This document shows positions 44,549-53,636 of a stretch of DNA of 64,000 nucleotides, piece after piece. Each line of letters starts with the position of its first letter. Position 1 is the stretch's first letter. The notes below the pieces were generated by a model. That model saw only the letters and a program-made list of their open reading frames with translations, searched no databases and had not been told where the DNA came from. The stretch is from assembly GCF_039962115.1 (NCBI RefSeq), contig NZ_JAMPKJ010000016.1, positions 35,040 to 99,039 of the forward strand, read 5' to 3'. The position numbers were made by a program, and so were the translations under genes. This stretch comes from Funiculus sociatus GB2-C1 (GTDB lineage Bacteria; Cyanobacteriota; Cyanobacteriia; Cyanobacteriales; FACHB-T130).

Positions 44549-45742
44549 GTGACTACTAAAACTGTTGATGCCATTCTTAACCGGGCTTTCGCGGGTTGTG
44601 ATTTGTCGAAAGAAGAGGGGGTTGTACTATTAAAGCAAACTGACCCAGCGATTAAGACGGCGATTCAGGAAACATCTGACCAACTGCGACTAAACCAAGC
44701 TGGCGATATCGTCACCTACGTTATAAATCGCAATATTAACTTTACCAATATCTGCGAACAGCACTGTAGTTTCTGCGCGTTTCGCCGCGATGATGGGGAA
44801 GACGGCGCATTTTGGTTAGATAGCGCTCAAATTCTGGAAAAAGCCACAGATGCAGTCCGGCGGAATGCGACGGAAATTTGTATGCAGGGGGGACTCAATC
44901 TTCAGGCAAAACTCAACGGTGCGTCTTTGCCTTATTATCTGCGAGTGGTAAAGACAATTAAACAGGAATTTCCTCAACTACATATGCACGCCTTTTCGCC
45001 TCAAGAAGTGCAATTTATTGCTAGGGAAGACAAGCTTAGTTATGCTGATGTAATTGCGGCGTTCTTGGATGCTGGCGTTGACTCGATGCCTGGAACGGCG
45101 GCGGAAGTTTTGGATGATGAGGTGCGGCGCGTCCTTTGTCCAGAAAAGCTGGATACGGCAACTTGGCTGGAAATTGTGGGAACGGCGCATAAGTTGGGAA
45201 TGCCTACCACTAGCACCATGCTTTCCGGTCACATAGAGACACCAGAACAGCAAATAGACCATTTAGATAAGTTGCGAAGTCTCCAACAAACCGCCTTAGA
45301 AAAAGGATATCCCGCCCGGATCACAGAGTTTATCCTGCTGCCCTTCGTCGGTCAAGAAGCCCCCAAACCTTTGCGCCGTCGTGTAGGACGCGACCAACCA
45401 ATTTTAGAAGATGCACTGCTACTCACCGCTGTAGCGCGAATTTTCTTAGGAAATTGGATTTCTAATCATCAACCCAGTTGGGTTAAGCTTGGTCTGGCGG
45501 GTGCCAAAGAAGCTCTCAGATGGGGCTGTAATGACATCGGTGGCACGTTAATGGAGGAGCATATTACCAGTATGGCAGGCGCACAAGGCGGTACTTGTAT
45601 GTCCGTAGAAACCTTGCAGGAAACTATCAGCGACTTGGGTCGTCCGTATCAACAACGGGATACACTTTATCGATATTTGCCAATGAGCGATCGCTTCCCT
45701 CGTTCCCAGGCCCTGGCTGGGAAGGAAACAAGAGAGCTATAG
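44549..45742 (+). CDS. cofH: 7,8-didemethyl-8-hydroxy-5-deazariboflavin synthase, CofH subunit
   Basis: 397 residues from GTG 44549. Radical-SAM cysteines CEQHCSFC (about 72-79) and the CofH-type segments [44 protein letters not shown] and [18 protein letters not shown] are present. CofH joins 5-amino-6-ribitylaminouracil to tyrosine to form the F0 precursor, with CofG doing the next step. In cyanobacteria F0 (8-HDF) serves as photolyase antenna. CofG is not in this window. The last 15 residues ([14 protein letters not shown]) are encoded by a REP-like palindrome that also brings the stop codon closer. Confidence 0.93.
   Translation: MTTKTVDAILNRAFAGCDLSKEEGVVLLKQTDPAIKTAIQETSDQLRLNQAGDIVTYVINRNINFTNICEQHCSFCAFRRDDGEDGAFWLDSAQILEKATDAVRRNATEICMQGGLNLQAKLNGASLPYYLRVVKTIKQEFPQLHMHAFSPQEVQFIAREDKLSYADVIAAFLDAGVDSMPGTAAEVLDDEVRRVLCPEKLDTATWLEIVGTAHKLGMPTTSTMLSGHIETPEQQIDHLDKLRSLQQTALEKGYPARITEFILLPFVGQEAPKPLRRRVGRDQPILEDALLLTAVARIFLGNWISNHQPSWVKLGLAGAKEALRWGCNDIGGTLMEEHITSMAGAQGGTCMSVETLQETISDLGRPYQQRDTLYRYLPMSDRFPRSQALAGKETREL
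45694..45727. repeat. REP-like palindrome inside the end of cofH
   Basis: CTTCCCTCGTTCCCAGGCC-CTGGCTGGGAAGG matches the dispersed family. It is translated as the C-terminal tail of CofH. Confidence 0.65.
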
Positions 45743-45831
45743 TTGCCTCTACACAAACAAACCAGGCGTATGTCAAGCTAAAAAAGGCATTAAACAGATT
45801 CTAATGCTTAAGAATAATTGAGCAAAAAACC

Positions 45832-47649
45832 ATGTTGGGCAAGTTACTAGACGGGCGTTACCAAGTTGTCCAAGCCTTGGGTGCCGGGGGATTCGGAAAA
45901 ACATATATTGCTAAAGACACTCGTCGTCCCGGTGCGCCAACTTGCGTTGTCAAGCACCTCAAACCCGCTAGTAGCGACGCCTACTTCTTAGAAACGGCTA
46001 GACGATTATTTACCAGCGAAGCCGAAACTCTCGAACAACTGGGAAATCACGACCAAATTCCCAGGCTGTTAGCTTACTTTGAAGAAAACCAAGAATTTTA
46101 CTTGGTGCAAGAGTTCATCGATGGACATCCCTTGAGTGCGGAACTTTCTCCCGGTTATTGCTGGCAAGAAAGTCAAGTAATTCAGATGCTGCAAGAACTC
46201 TTGAGTATTCTGGCATTTGTCCACAACTACGGTGTAATTCATCGCGACATCAAGCCAGACAACATAATCCGCCGCTCGTCAGATAATAAGTTAGTCTTGG
46301 TTGACTTTGGCGCAGTTAAGCAACTCCGAACTCAGGCATTAAATCCAGCACAAGCAAGCGCTACTGTTGCCATCGGCACTCCCGGCTATATGCCCACCGA
46401 ACAAGCGCAAGGTAGACCCCGTTTCAACAGCGATATTTATGCGCTGGGCATCATTGCTATCCAGGCGTTGACTGGGTTAATGCCCCTGCAATTGCACGAA
46501 GATCCCCAAACGGGCGAAATTATCTGGCTGCATTTGGTATCAGTCAGTCCAGGGTTGGCGGCTGTCCTCACTAAGATGACCCGCTACCACTTCAAAGACC
46601 GCTACGAGTCGGCAACGGAAGGGCTACAAGACTTGCAGTATCTTCTAAGCGGACAGCAATTACCCGTAAGAATAACGCCGCAGAAACCTATCTCACAACC
46701 CCCACCGTCGTTATCTGAACAGTACACGGTTGCGGCTGTTCCGCCCCAACGACCTCAACCATCGCCACCACCGATTAGTCAACAGTCAAGTCGTCCCGCG
46801 GTTGCTCCCTCTTCTAATAAGTTTCCCCTGATTATCGGGGCTGGGGTGACGGCTTTGATGTTGGGAGGTATGTTTTTGGCTTATTCTCAACAATCAAGAC
46901 AGGGTGGGGGTGAAACTGCGAATAATTCTGATAATCGCGGGGTAGAGAAATCACAAGAAACTTGCAAAGTTACAATTCCAGCATTAAATGTCCGCACTAA
47001 CCCTAAGGGTAGGATTCTAGACAGTGTTCGACAAGGTACAAGTTTATCTGTGACTGGCAGCAAGCAGAACGGCTGGGTGGAGATTAGTTCACCGATAAAA
47101 GGGTGGGTGTTTAGTGAATATATAAACTGTGCTTCTACTGCCTCGGCAGGTTCAACACCTACTCCCAAGCCAACTCCGACAAAACCTCCAGAAACGCCGC
47201 CACCTGTGGATAAAGGAGGCGATACTATAGCACAAGCAACGGAAAAATTCCAGTCAGGGGATTTGGCGGGCGCGATCGCATTGGTAAGATCCATTCCCGC
47301 CAGCAGTGCTGCTTACTCGCAAGTTAAGGAGGTGCTGCAAGAGTGGCCGAATAATTGGGCAACTGCCCAAGCTAAATTTAATGAGGTGCAAAAAGCGTTT
47401 AATGAGGGTAGATGGGAAGATGCGATCGCGATCGCCCAAGACCCTAATTTCCCCCAAATTCGCTACTGGCAAGACAAGTTACAGGAAGTAGTTGCCGCAG
47501 CCAAACAAAAGCTGAACGAACAACCGCCCCCCACCGAAAGTCCCAGCCCCACCGAGAGTCCTAGTCCCACTCCAATTCCCACTGAAAGTCCCAGTCCTAC
47601 CGAGAGTCCTAGCCCTACACAAAGCCCAGCAACTGAACCATCTTTGTGA
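45832..47649 (+). CDS. Ser/Thr protein kinase with membrane helix and SH3 domain
   Basis: 605 residues. Kinase domain at about 8-280: glycine loop LGAGGFGKTY, Lys in CVVKHL, catalytic HRDIKPDN, DFG (LVDFGAVKQ) and GTPGYMPTEQA with the APE motif altered. A Pro-rich linker, one membrane helix (about 326-346, FPLIIGAGVTALMLGGMFLAY) and a bacterial SH3 domain (about 375-438, VTIPALNVRTNPKGRILDSV...GWVEISSPIKGWVF) follow, then a helical region and a tail of PTESPSPTESPSP repeats. So the kinase is inside the cell and the SH3 part outside. This is the typical cyanobacterial STK type. Confidence 0.92.
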   Translation: MLGKLLDGRYQVVQALGAGGFGKTYIAKDTRRPGAPTCVVKHLKPASSDAYFLETARRLFTSEAETLEQLGNHDQIPRLLAYFEENQEFYLVQEFIDGHPLSAELSPGYCWQESQVIQMLQELLSILAFVHNYGVIHRDIKPDNIIRRSSDNKLVLVDFGAVKQLRTQALNPAQASATVAIGTPGYMPTEQAQGRPRFNSDIYALGIIAIQALTGLMPLQLHEDPQTGEIIWLHLVSVSPGLAAVLTKMTRYHFKDRYESATEGLQDLQYLLSGQQLPVRITPQKPISQPPPSLSEQYTVAAVPPQRPQPSPPPISQQSSRPAVAPSSNKFPLIIGAGVTALMLGGMFLAYSQQSRQGGGETANNSDNRGVEKSQETCKVTIPALNVRTNPKGRILDSVRQGTSLSVTGSKQNGWVEISSPIKGWVFSEYINCASTASAGSTPTPKPTPTKPPETPPPVDKGGDTIAQATEKFQSGDLAGAIALVRSIPASSAAYSQVKEVLQEWPNNWATAQAKFNEVQKAFNEGRWEDAIAIAQDPNFPQIRYWQDKLQEVVAAAKQKLNEQPPPTESPSPTESPSPTPIPTESPSPTESPSPTQSPATEPSL

Positions 47650-47661
47650 TGCCCCACGACT

Positions 47662-47712
47662 AAAGTCCCTGGTGCGCGGACTTTATAGTATAAAGCCTGC
47701 GGAGGCAGGCTT
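47662..47712. terminator. Two hairpins between convergent genes
   Basis: AAAGTCCCTGGTGCGCGGACTTT (47662-47684) and AAGCCTGCGGAGGCAGGCTT (47693-47712) are both stems. They lie between the kinase gene and the convergent secreted protein gene. Confidence 0.5.
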
Positions 47713-47752
47713 AGTTTGCGTTGCGCCACGTTTTAGGGTGAGCGCACTTTTG

Positions 47753-48298
47753 CTATTTTTTCGGTTCTGGAGGTGGCGGATAAGGCACCAGTGCAGCTTT
47801 AAAGAAATAAACTCGACCGCAATATTGCCCTCGCTTCGGTTGGTCGGAACAGATGGTTTCTATCGCCACATTCTTGACATTGGTAACATCAAGTGACACC
47901 GACTCTTTCTGTCCGGGCGTAACAGTGCGAGAATCTTTCCGCTGTCCATCTAAGTAAATATTGATCGTGTTACCAGGGCTACCTCTGTCATTGTCCTGCA
48001 TTCCATACTCCAGATTTAGTGTCTGAAAGTAAGTTTCATAGCCATCCGGCATGATTTTACAGGTCATTGCCACATAGGTATTACCAGGCCCCATGTGCAA
48101 AACATTTTTATAGACTGCTCTGCCTATAGCCACCTCAGACTTATCCGGTCGCCAGCGGCCAGGGCCGCTACTTACACATCTAGTTTCCGGTAGGGAAATA
48201 ATCCGCCGTGCCTGTACCATCTGGGTTCCCAGAGTCGCTAGGGCAAAAGAAAACATTGAACCAACGATGACTTGATGGATCAACTTGGTTTTTTGCAT
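47753..48298 (-). CDS. Secreted protein of unknown function
   Basis: A 181-residue protein with signal peptide (MQKTKLIHQVIVGSMFSFALATLGTQMVQA). The mature part includes CVSSGPGRWRPDKSEVAIGRAVYKNV and IYLDGQRKDSRTVTPGQKESVSLDVTNVKNVAIETIC, a beta-rich pattern that recalls NPCBM-type carbohydrate modules, where a sugar-binding jelly roll uses TVTPGQ. That resemblance is weak. Two disulphides are possible from four Cys. It ends in a Pro-rich tail (PYPPPPEPKK). Confidence 0.65.
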   Translation of the reverse strand: MQKTKLIHQVIVGSMFSFALATLGTQMVQARRIISLPETRCVSSGPGRWRPDKSEVAIGRAVYKNVLHMGPGNTYVAMTCKIMPDGYETYFQTLNLEYGMQDNDRGSPGNTINIYLDGQRKDSRTVTPGQKESVSLDVTNVKNVAIETICSDQPKRGQYCGRVYFFKAALVPYPPPPEPKK

Positions 48299-48609
48299 AG
48301 AGAAAGGCCAAGTTAAGAGGTAAAAATCCTTACTAATGATACCGAATTGCCAGCGCCTAATTTAGCAGTATTTTTTTAATAAGGATGGGATTCGGTAGAA
48401 GCGATCGCTTTTAAAGAAAGCTTCACGCCGTTTTTGACTTAATATTTTTAAAATAGTTCCAACAACTATAAACTTGTTTTATTTAAGAACCCGGTTTTTT
48501 GCCAACCCGCGATTTTACATCTTTTCGCATCTCACTTAAAGCGCATAAAAATAGTCACAGCATCGCTATCTGAATGTCACATTCACGTCACATTCGCTCG
48601 TTAGACTTT
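48299..48609. other. Spacer upstream of the candidate small RNA
   Basis: No gene. A direct repeat GTCACATTC (48576-48584 and about 48587-48595) precedes the candidate RNA and might be a binding site. One HIP1 site near 48402. Confidence 0.35.
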
Positions 48610-48698
48610 TGTTTAGAAGCATAGGTGAACTAAAAGCTTCTCACACCCATCAGTAAAGACCATGCTCCCTCAACATATGTTGAGGGAGCATTTTTTTG
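48610..48698 (+). ncRNA. Candidate Yfr1-like small RNA
   Basis: An orphan plus-strand terminator (GCTCCCTCAACAT-ATGTTGAGGGAGC followed by seven T, 48664-48697) has no coding gene before it. Upstream is a small stem (GAAGC 48616-48620 with GCTTC 48636-48640) and then a single-stranded TCACACCC. GCUUCUCACAC here differs at two of eleven places from the ACUCCUCACAC core that Yfr1 RNAs carry between two stems. Layout (stem, core, terminator stem) and length, about 85 bases, fit, but in Yfr1 the whole core is unpaired and here its first part overlaps a stem. The call is an inference. Confidence 0.4.
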
Positions 48699-48720
48699 CT
48701 TGTAAAACTCAGCCAAAATA

Positions 48721-48751
48721 AAAATCACCTTATGGTTGATAAGGTGATTTT
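48721..48751 (-). terminator. Terminator of ssrA
   Basis: AAAATCACCTTAT and its inverse GATAAGGTGATTTT around a short loop, with T-rich DNA on the minus-strand downstream side (48715-48725). It follows the 3' end of ssrA. Confidence 0.6.
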
Positions 48752-48768
48752 TAAAGTTTTAATTTAAG

Positions 48769-49158
48769 TGGAGCCTACGGGGATCGAACCCGTGTCCAAA
48801 TTGGGTATTAACCTACCGCTCATTCACAGGTTTAGCCTATCTGACCCTCAAGGCGGGAACCATCCATTATCCCGGATGACAGGATGCACTGGTTTATCTT
48901 AGCTAGCAAGTCTACCAGTGAAGGCTTACTAGAGCATCCGTTGGGGTTGGTGTCTGCGGTCTTTAACGGAGTCGGACTACAGACGCTCGATGCCTCGTTA
49001 GAGGAAATTAGGCAATAGCAACTGCCTGACGACGAGCAATAGGAACGATGTTGTTCGCATTTACTTTTTTTTTGAGCCCGGTATTTCCGAGAGAAGACTC
49101 ACTCTCGACCTGAATCACGGGGCAGCGTTCGCCAACCTGTCGAAACCATTAAGGCCCC
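48769..49158 (-). ncRNA. ssrA: tmRNA (transfer-messenger RNA)
   Basis: 390 bases. The 5' end GGGGCCUUAAUGGUUUCGAC and the 3' end ACGGGUUCGAUCCCCGUAGGCUCCA form the tRNA-Ala-like part: GGGGCCU pairs with AGGCUCC with one G-U pair. CCA is not encoded. The tag frame starts at GCG (about 49058) and reads ANNIVPIARRQAVAIA then TAA, the ANNIV opening being typical of cyanobacteria. The rest folds into pseudoknots (for example GGGAGUCGGACUAC-like parts near 48970). It is a one-piece, non-permuted tmRNA that rescues stalled ribosomes and tags their products for proteolysis. Confidence 0.95.
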
Positions 49159-49275
49159 ATGTCTTACTCCCATTATATATATTTGTTGAAGGGGTGGGGA
49201 GAGTTTGGGGAGGTTTCCAGATAAATTTTTAGGGTGTAATATCCGAACTACATAGATCGGTGAGAATGCGATCGC

Positions 49276-51006
49276 CTACTCTTTATCCTTATCCTTCTCT
49301 GGCTTCTCTGGCTTCTCTAGCTTTTCTCGCTCAAATTTTTGCTTCTTGTCGGCTATGGGTGCGGGTGGAGGTTCTGGTTTGATAACCGGGACGGTGATCG
49401 AAGGTGGTTGTGCAGTATTATCCCCAGATGAGGAAGCGGGTGCAGAATCCGATGGCTTGCGATCGCTACGAGAAAATGGCGGCGGTACAGGTGCGGGAGC
49501 AGGAACAACTTCGACGCTAACATCAGGAACGTTAGGTGAGTTTGCCGTGCCATCCTGCTGTTGGCGATACTGTTCTCTTTGCTTGCGGATGTCTTCTTTT
49601 AGTTTCTCAATCCGCGAGTCGTTATCATCCTGTTTTGAAGTTGCTTCCTGATTCGAGTCACTTCCAGCAGTGGAAGTATTCGGCACAGGATTACCCGTAG
49701 CGGGAATTGTAACTTCAGGTGGCGGCGTTTGTACGCCAGAGCGATCGCGCTGTTGCTGGGATCTTCTTCTGCGGGACGATCTTTGATTTTGGACTGGTTG
49801 CTGTTGAGTAGCAGTGGTATTAACTTTTTCTACAGGTTCAGCAGTGTTGCTAGCATCCTGAGTTGGTGGTTCTTCAATTGATGGTTGTTCAACGTTTGGC
49901 GATTTGGTTTGTGGAGGCGCGAACCAGTTAGAACTAAAAGCGATCGCAATTCCCGAAGCGATCGCAATTCCTGAAGCAATCAAAAAACCGCGCCATTTCA
50001 GTAATGAGGAAAATTTAATTCCCTCCCGGTTGTGGGGAGGGTTAAGGAGAGGTTGATTAATTCCCTCCTCCTTGCGGGGAGGATTAGGGAGAGGTTGATT
50101 TTTCTTTGCCTCTGGTGCAAGCTGAGGCACAAAAGCAACTGTAGGGGCTGTGTTTGTTGGCATCGCCGTAATTGACATACTGCTGGGACTCTCAAATTGA
50201 GATGGCAATAGAGACAGCCACTCATCCACACTTCCAGGTCGGTATTGAACATCAACAGCCATCCCGCGCATCACCGCCTGATTGACAGCCGGACTCAGAT
50301 GCGATCGCAAATCGCGGGGTGCTGGCATCGGTTGTCTGTTTCGGATTGTTGCCGGCGTTGGGACTCGTGCCGTTAACAAAGCGTAAAGCGTCGCCGCTAA
50401 CCCATAAACATCTGTGGCTGGAGTTCGCTTTGCTTGCGGTAAGTATTGCTCAATTGGAGCATAGCCTTCAGAAACAATATTTGTATGAGCCTGAGTCAAG
50501 TCAGGCGTAAACTCTCGCGCAATGCCAAAATCAATCAGCACTACCTCTTGAGTTCCCCCACGCAAAATGATGTTTTGCGGCTTGATATCCCGATGGAGCA
50601 GATTATTTTGATGCACCACCTTAACAGCTGCTGCAATCTGCCGTATAAAGTGGATAGCAGTTGTCTCTGGTAGAGGATTGTCTGAAAACACCACAGCTTG
50701 CAGAGTTTGACCAGCGATGTAGTCCATCACCAGGTAAGGCAACCCACCATCCATGAAGAAATCATTCACCCGAACAATATTCGGATGGACGCACAACGCC
50801 AAGCGTCTTGCTTCATCCTGAAACTGGCGCTGGAACCGGGCAAAGTCAGGATGTTGACGCAGAGAATCGTTGAGGGTTTTAATCACCACAAACTGACCCA
50901 AGTAGTGATGGGTAGCTTTAAAGGTGACACCAAACCCACCCCGTCCCAGTTCTTCTAAGAGCGTGTATTTGCCACCCTGCAAAGTTTTGCCTACTAACGT
51001 ATCCAT
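49276..51006 (-). CDS. Ser/Thr protein kinase with membrane helix and disordered C-terminus
   Basis: 576 residues. Kinase domain at about 12-275: [43 protein letters not shown] linker with two copies of a motif NQPLxNPPxxxEGI (about 301-330) comes from a spacer repeat inserted in the gene. One membrane helix (about 338-358), then a long region rich in Gln, Arg, Glu, Pro and Ser, and a C-terminal run [16 protein letters not shown]. The kinase faces the cytoplasm; the rest is outside or disordered. This is another common cyanobacterial STK; its target is unknown. Confidence 0.9.
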   Translation of the reverse strand: MDTLVGKTLQGGKYTLLEELGRGGFGVTFKATHHYLGQFVVIKTLNDSLRQHPDFARFQRQFQDEARRLALCVHPNIVRVNDFFMDGGLPYLVMDYIAGQTLQAVVFSDNPLPETTAIHFIRQIAAAVKVVHQNNLLHRDIKPQNIILRGGTQEVVLIDFGIAREFTPDLTQAHTNIVSEGYAPIEQYLPQAKRTPATDVYGLAATLYALLTARVPTPATIRNRQPMPAPRDLRSHLSPAVNQAVMRGMAVDVQYRPGSVDEWLSLLPSQFESPSSMSITAMPTNTAPTVAFVPQLAPEAKKNQPLPNPPRKEEGINQPLLNPPHNREGIKFSSLLKWRGFLIASGIAIASGIAIAFSSNWFAPPQTKSPNVEQPSIEEPPTQDASNTAEPVEKVNTTATQQQPVQNQRSSRRRRSQQQRDRSGVQTPPPEVTIPATGNPVPNTSTAGSDSNQEATSKQDDNDSRIEKLKEDIRKQREQYRQQQDGTANSPNVPDVSVEVVPAPAPVPPPFSRSDRKPSDSAPASSSGDNTAQPPSITVPVIKPEPPPAPIADKKQKFEREKLEKPEKPEKDKDKE

Positions 51007-51053
51007 GCGATCGCAAAGGATGAAGGACTAATTAATTCTAAAGGTAATGCTCG

Positions 51054-51104
51054 TTACCCAGTTTACGCCCTCACGGAATGCGTTCTCAGGCGTAAGCTGG
51101 GTAA
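51054..51104. repeat. Inverted repeat TTACCCAGTTTACGCC
   Basis: A 16-base stem, with one mismatch, around a 19-base loop, in the spacer between the kinase start and the Omp85 stop. It may terminate the Omp85 transcript, though no T run follows. Confidence 0.55.
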
Positions 51105-51125
51105 GGAGAAAACTCTAGAATTAGA

Positions 51126-53351
51126 TTAGAATCGTTGACCGATACCAAATTGCAGCCTACTGTCGCCTTGGTTATTGATACCGAAGTCAGCCCGAATCAA
51201 GCCAATGGGTGAACTTAGACGCAGACCTGCTCCGTAGCCAAAGCCAGCCCCTGGCTTATCGCGCACAGTTCCCGGTTCTCCAGGTACTGTATCGCCAGAA
51301 CCTAAGTCTGAGCCAAAGTCAGCGAATAAAACTCCCCCGACTGGCTGATAAATTGGGAAGCGATACTCCGCAGAGGCTAAGACAAAACTGCGACCGCTGG
51401 CGACATCACCACTGCCGTAACCGCGTACAGAATTAATACCGCCAAGATTAAATGCTTCGTAAGGCGGCAGGTTGCCAATTGTTGTGCCTCCCTGTACGTT
51501 AAAGGCAAGCACTTCTGCGTTTTTGTCGCCGATGAGATTGACTGGGACGTACTGGCTGTAGTTTGCTTGGAGACGGTTCATCAAAATATTGCCGTTACCG
51601 ACTGGAATTGACTGTTCCGTACTGAGACTGAGTAGCGAACCTTTAGAGGGGTTAACTGGGTTGTCTCGGCGGTCTTGAACGACTCCAGCACTCAGCGCAA
51701 CTTTGTCATCAATGCCATTTCCGCTGTAGGAAAGACGATTGCCTAATTCATCGACTGGGGAGAGATTGCCATCGCGATCGCGTATGCTGGTGCGGGTGTA
51801 GTTCAATCCCACCGAACCCTGAAAATCACCCACTGGTCGCGTCACTGTCACGCCGCCGCCAAAGCGTCCTTCCCTAACTTGATCTCCGTTTGGCAGCTTT
51901 ACATCTTCATTAAAGGTGGCGGAAAGCTCCCGCTGTCGAAAAGCATCGACGGAATATCCCAGCCGGTCGGGGTTGCTGGCGCGATAGGGACTGCTAAACT
52001 TACCGTCAAACTGTACGTCTCTGGGGCTTACCTGGAGATTCCCGCCTAGTTGTTGGTTGGTGCCGCCCAAATTGCGATCATTGTAGCTAAGCGTACCGTA
52101 AAGACCGCTATTGTCGCTGTAGCCGCCGCCAACGTTGACAGAACGGGATTTACCCTCGGTTAGTTCGTAAGTGACATCCACTTTTCGAGGGTCGCCGTTG
52201 AGAGAAACATCGGCGTTCTCAAATAGTCCCAGCTGATACAGTTGTTGCAAGTCGCCTCTTGCCACATCCACGCGGAACGGTTGACCTGACTTTAGCTTGA
52301 TCTCGCGCAGCAGGAAATCTTCTTTAGTACGTCCTTGAGTTGGCTTACCTTCTTTGTCTACAAAGCGGATTTTGACATCGCCAACGATACCCTCGGCAAC
52401 TTGAATTGCTAGCACTCCATCGCGGCCCGGTTGCACAGCTATTACCTGCGCTAGTGTGTAACCATTTTTCTCATACCATTGTTTGATTTGTTGGACACCT
52501 TGGGTTATTGCCGCTGGGCTGATTTGTGTCCCTATCTGGGATTTGAAGATGTCGTTGGCAACTGCTGGCGTGAGGACTTGCGCCCCGGAAAGTTGAACGC
52601 TTCGCACTACCACTGGTGAAACTTGGAAGACTGCTCTCAAGCCATTTTTCTCAGCATAAGTAGTCACATTAGCATCCGCAAATAGTCCAGTTTCCAAAAT
52701 CGCTGCAACATCTTTTTGCAGCTGACTTTGACTGGTATCTCCGCCGGGACGGGTGCTAATCGCATTTTGGGCAACTTGCTGCAATTCCCCCGTGACTCCC
52801 ACCACTTGAACATCAGTTGCTGTGACTACCAAATCTGAGGAATTGACAGCGCGAGTTGGGGTAGCTCTTGGAGTCTGAGCTGTTGGTGTAAACTGAGGCG
52901 TGTTTATAGTTTCTGGTGCCGCAATTGCCCTAACTGGTGGTGTCGTGGCACTATTAACTGGGACAACCACTCTGTTACCATCTGCTGGTTTTGGAGTTGA
53001 AGTTGTTGCTACTGGCGTGGCAGTATTAACCGGGACAACTACCTTGGCATCTGCCAGTTTTTGGGTTGAAGTTGTTGCTACTGGCGTGGCAGTATTAACC
53101 GGGACAACTACCTTGGCATCTGCTAGTTCTGGTGTGGCAGTATTAGCCGGGACAACTGGGTTGGCATTTGCCAGTTTTTGAGTTGAAGTTGTTGCTACTG
53201 GTGTGGCACTATTAACCGGGACAACAAGGTTAGTAGCTTCCGCTTCTGGTGTTTGAGTTGGTGATGGGGTGGTGCTGGCTAAAGCGTGGGAACCTAAATC
53301 TGCGGCAGCCAGGACAGCTAAGGTATAAATGGCAAGGGATGGTACGCGCAT
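51126..53351 (-). CDS. Omp85/BamA-family outer-membrane protein
   Basis: 741 residues. Signal peptide at the N-terminus (about 1-25, SLAIYTLAVLAAADLGSHALA), then a Pro/Thr-rich stretch with five units such as VVVPVNTATPVATTSTQ (about 40-150), three POTRA domains (about 170-410; KSGQPFRVDVARGDLQQLYQLGLFENADVSL is POTRA-typical) and a 16-strand beta-barrel (about 420-741). The barrel has the conserved VRGYGSGD loop (Arg of VRGY/F) and ends in Phe (LQFGIGQRF). It inserts outer-membrane proteins; cyanobacterial members are relatives of the chloroplast Toc75. Single gene. Confidence 0.93.
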   Translation of the reverse strand: MRVPSLAIYTLAVLAAADLGSHALASTTPSPTQTPEAEATNLVVPVNSATPVATTSTQKLANANPVVPANTATPELADAKVVVPVNTATPVATTSTQKLADAKVVVPVNTATPVATTSTPKPADGNRVVVPVNSATTPPVRAIAAPETINTPQFTPTAQTPRATPTRAVNSSDLVVTATDVQVVGVTGELQQVAQNAISTRPGGDTSQSQLQKDVAAILETGLFADANVTTYAEKNGLRAVFQVSPVVVRSVQLSGAQVLTPAVANDIFKSQIGTQISPAAITQGVQQIKQWYEKNGYTLAQVIAVQPGRDGVLAIQVAEGIVGDVKIRFVDKEGKPTQGRTKEDFLLREIKLKSGQPFRVDVARGDLQQLYQLGLFENADVSLNGDPRKVDVTYELTEGKSRSVNVGGGYSDNSGLYGTLSYNDRNLGGTNQQLGGNLQVSPRDVQFDGKFSSPYRASNPDRLGYSVDAFRQRELSATFNEDVKLPNGDQVREGRFGGGVTVTRPVGDFQGSVGLNYTRTSIRDRDGNLSPVDELGNRLSYSGNGIDDKVALSAGVVQDRRDNPVNPSKGSLLSLSTEQSIPVGNGNILMNRLQANYSQYVPVNLIGDKNAEVLAFNVQGGTTIGNLPPYEAFNLGGINSVRGYGSGDVASGRSFVLASAEYRFPIYQPVGGVLFADFGSDLGSGDTVPGEPGTVRDKPGAGFGYGAGLRLSSPIGLIRADFGINNQGDSRLQFGIGQRF

Positions 53352-53636
53352 ATTCTAAAAAATTGAATTTTGTAGAGGCATTGCCGAAAATACCTGAGAA
53401 GGAATATTTTCTGCTAAGACAGGATAATGGTTTATCGCTTAAGTAGCTTTGTTGAAGAAAGACCCTTGCTTTTGCTCTCAGGTTCCAAGGTGCTGATTTG
53501 GGATTTGGGACTTGCACTAGGTTTTTAGAACCCCGCCACGCCCGTCGCTGGCTCCCCAACTTCCTCCCCGCAATCGAGAGAGGGGGCTAAAAAATATCAA
53601 AAGTTTAAAATATAACATCCGTGGAGGAGGTATTTG

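Noticed and set aside
47463..47729. Minus-strand glycine-rich frame of 88 codons
   Set aside because: Antisense shadow of the PTESPSP tail of the kinase; the Gly-Leu pattern is only its complement.
48769..48840. tRNA-like T arm suggesting a lone tRNA gene
   Set aside because: It is the 3' part of the tmRNA; the anticodon arm is absent and the 5' partner is at 49158.
52900..53181. Plus-strand frame of 93 codons
   Set aside because: Antisense shadow of the Omp85 N-terminal repeats.
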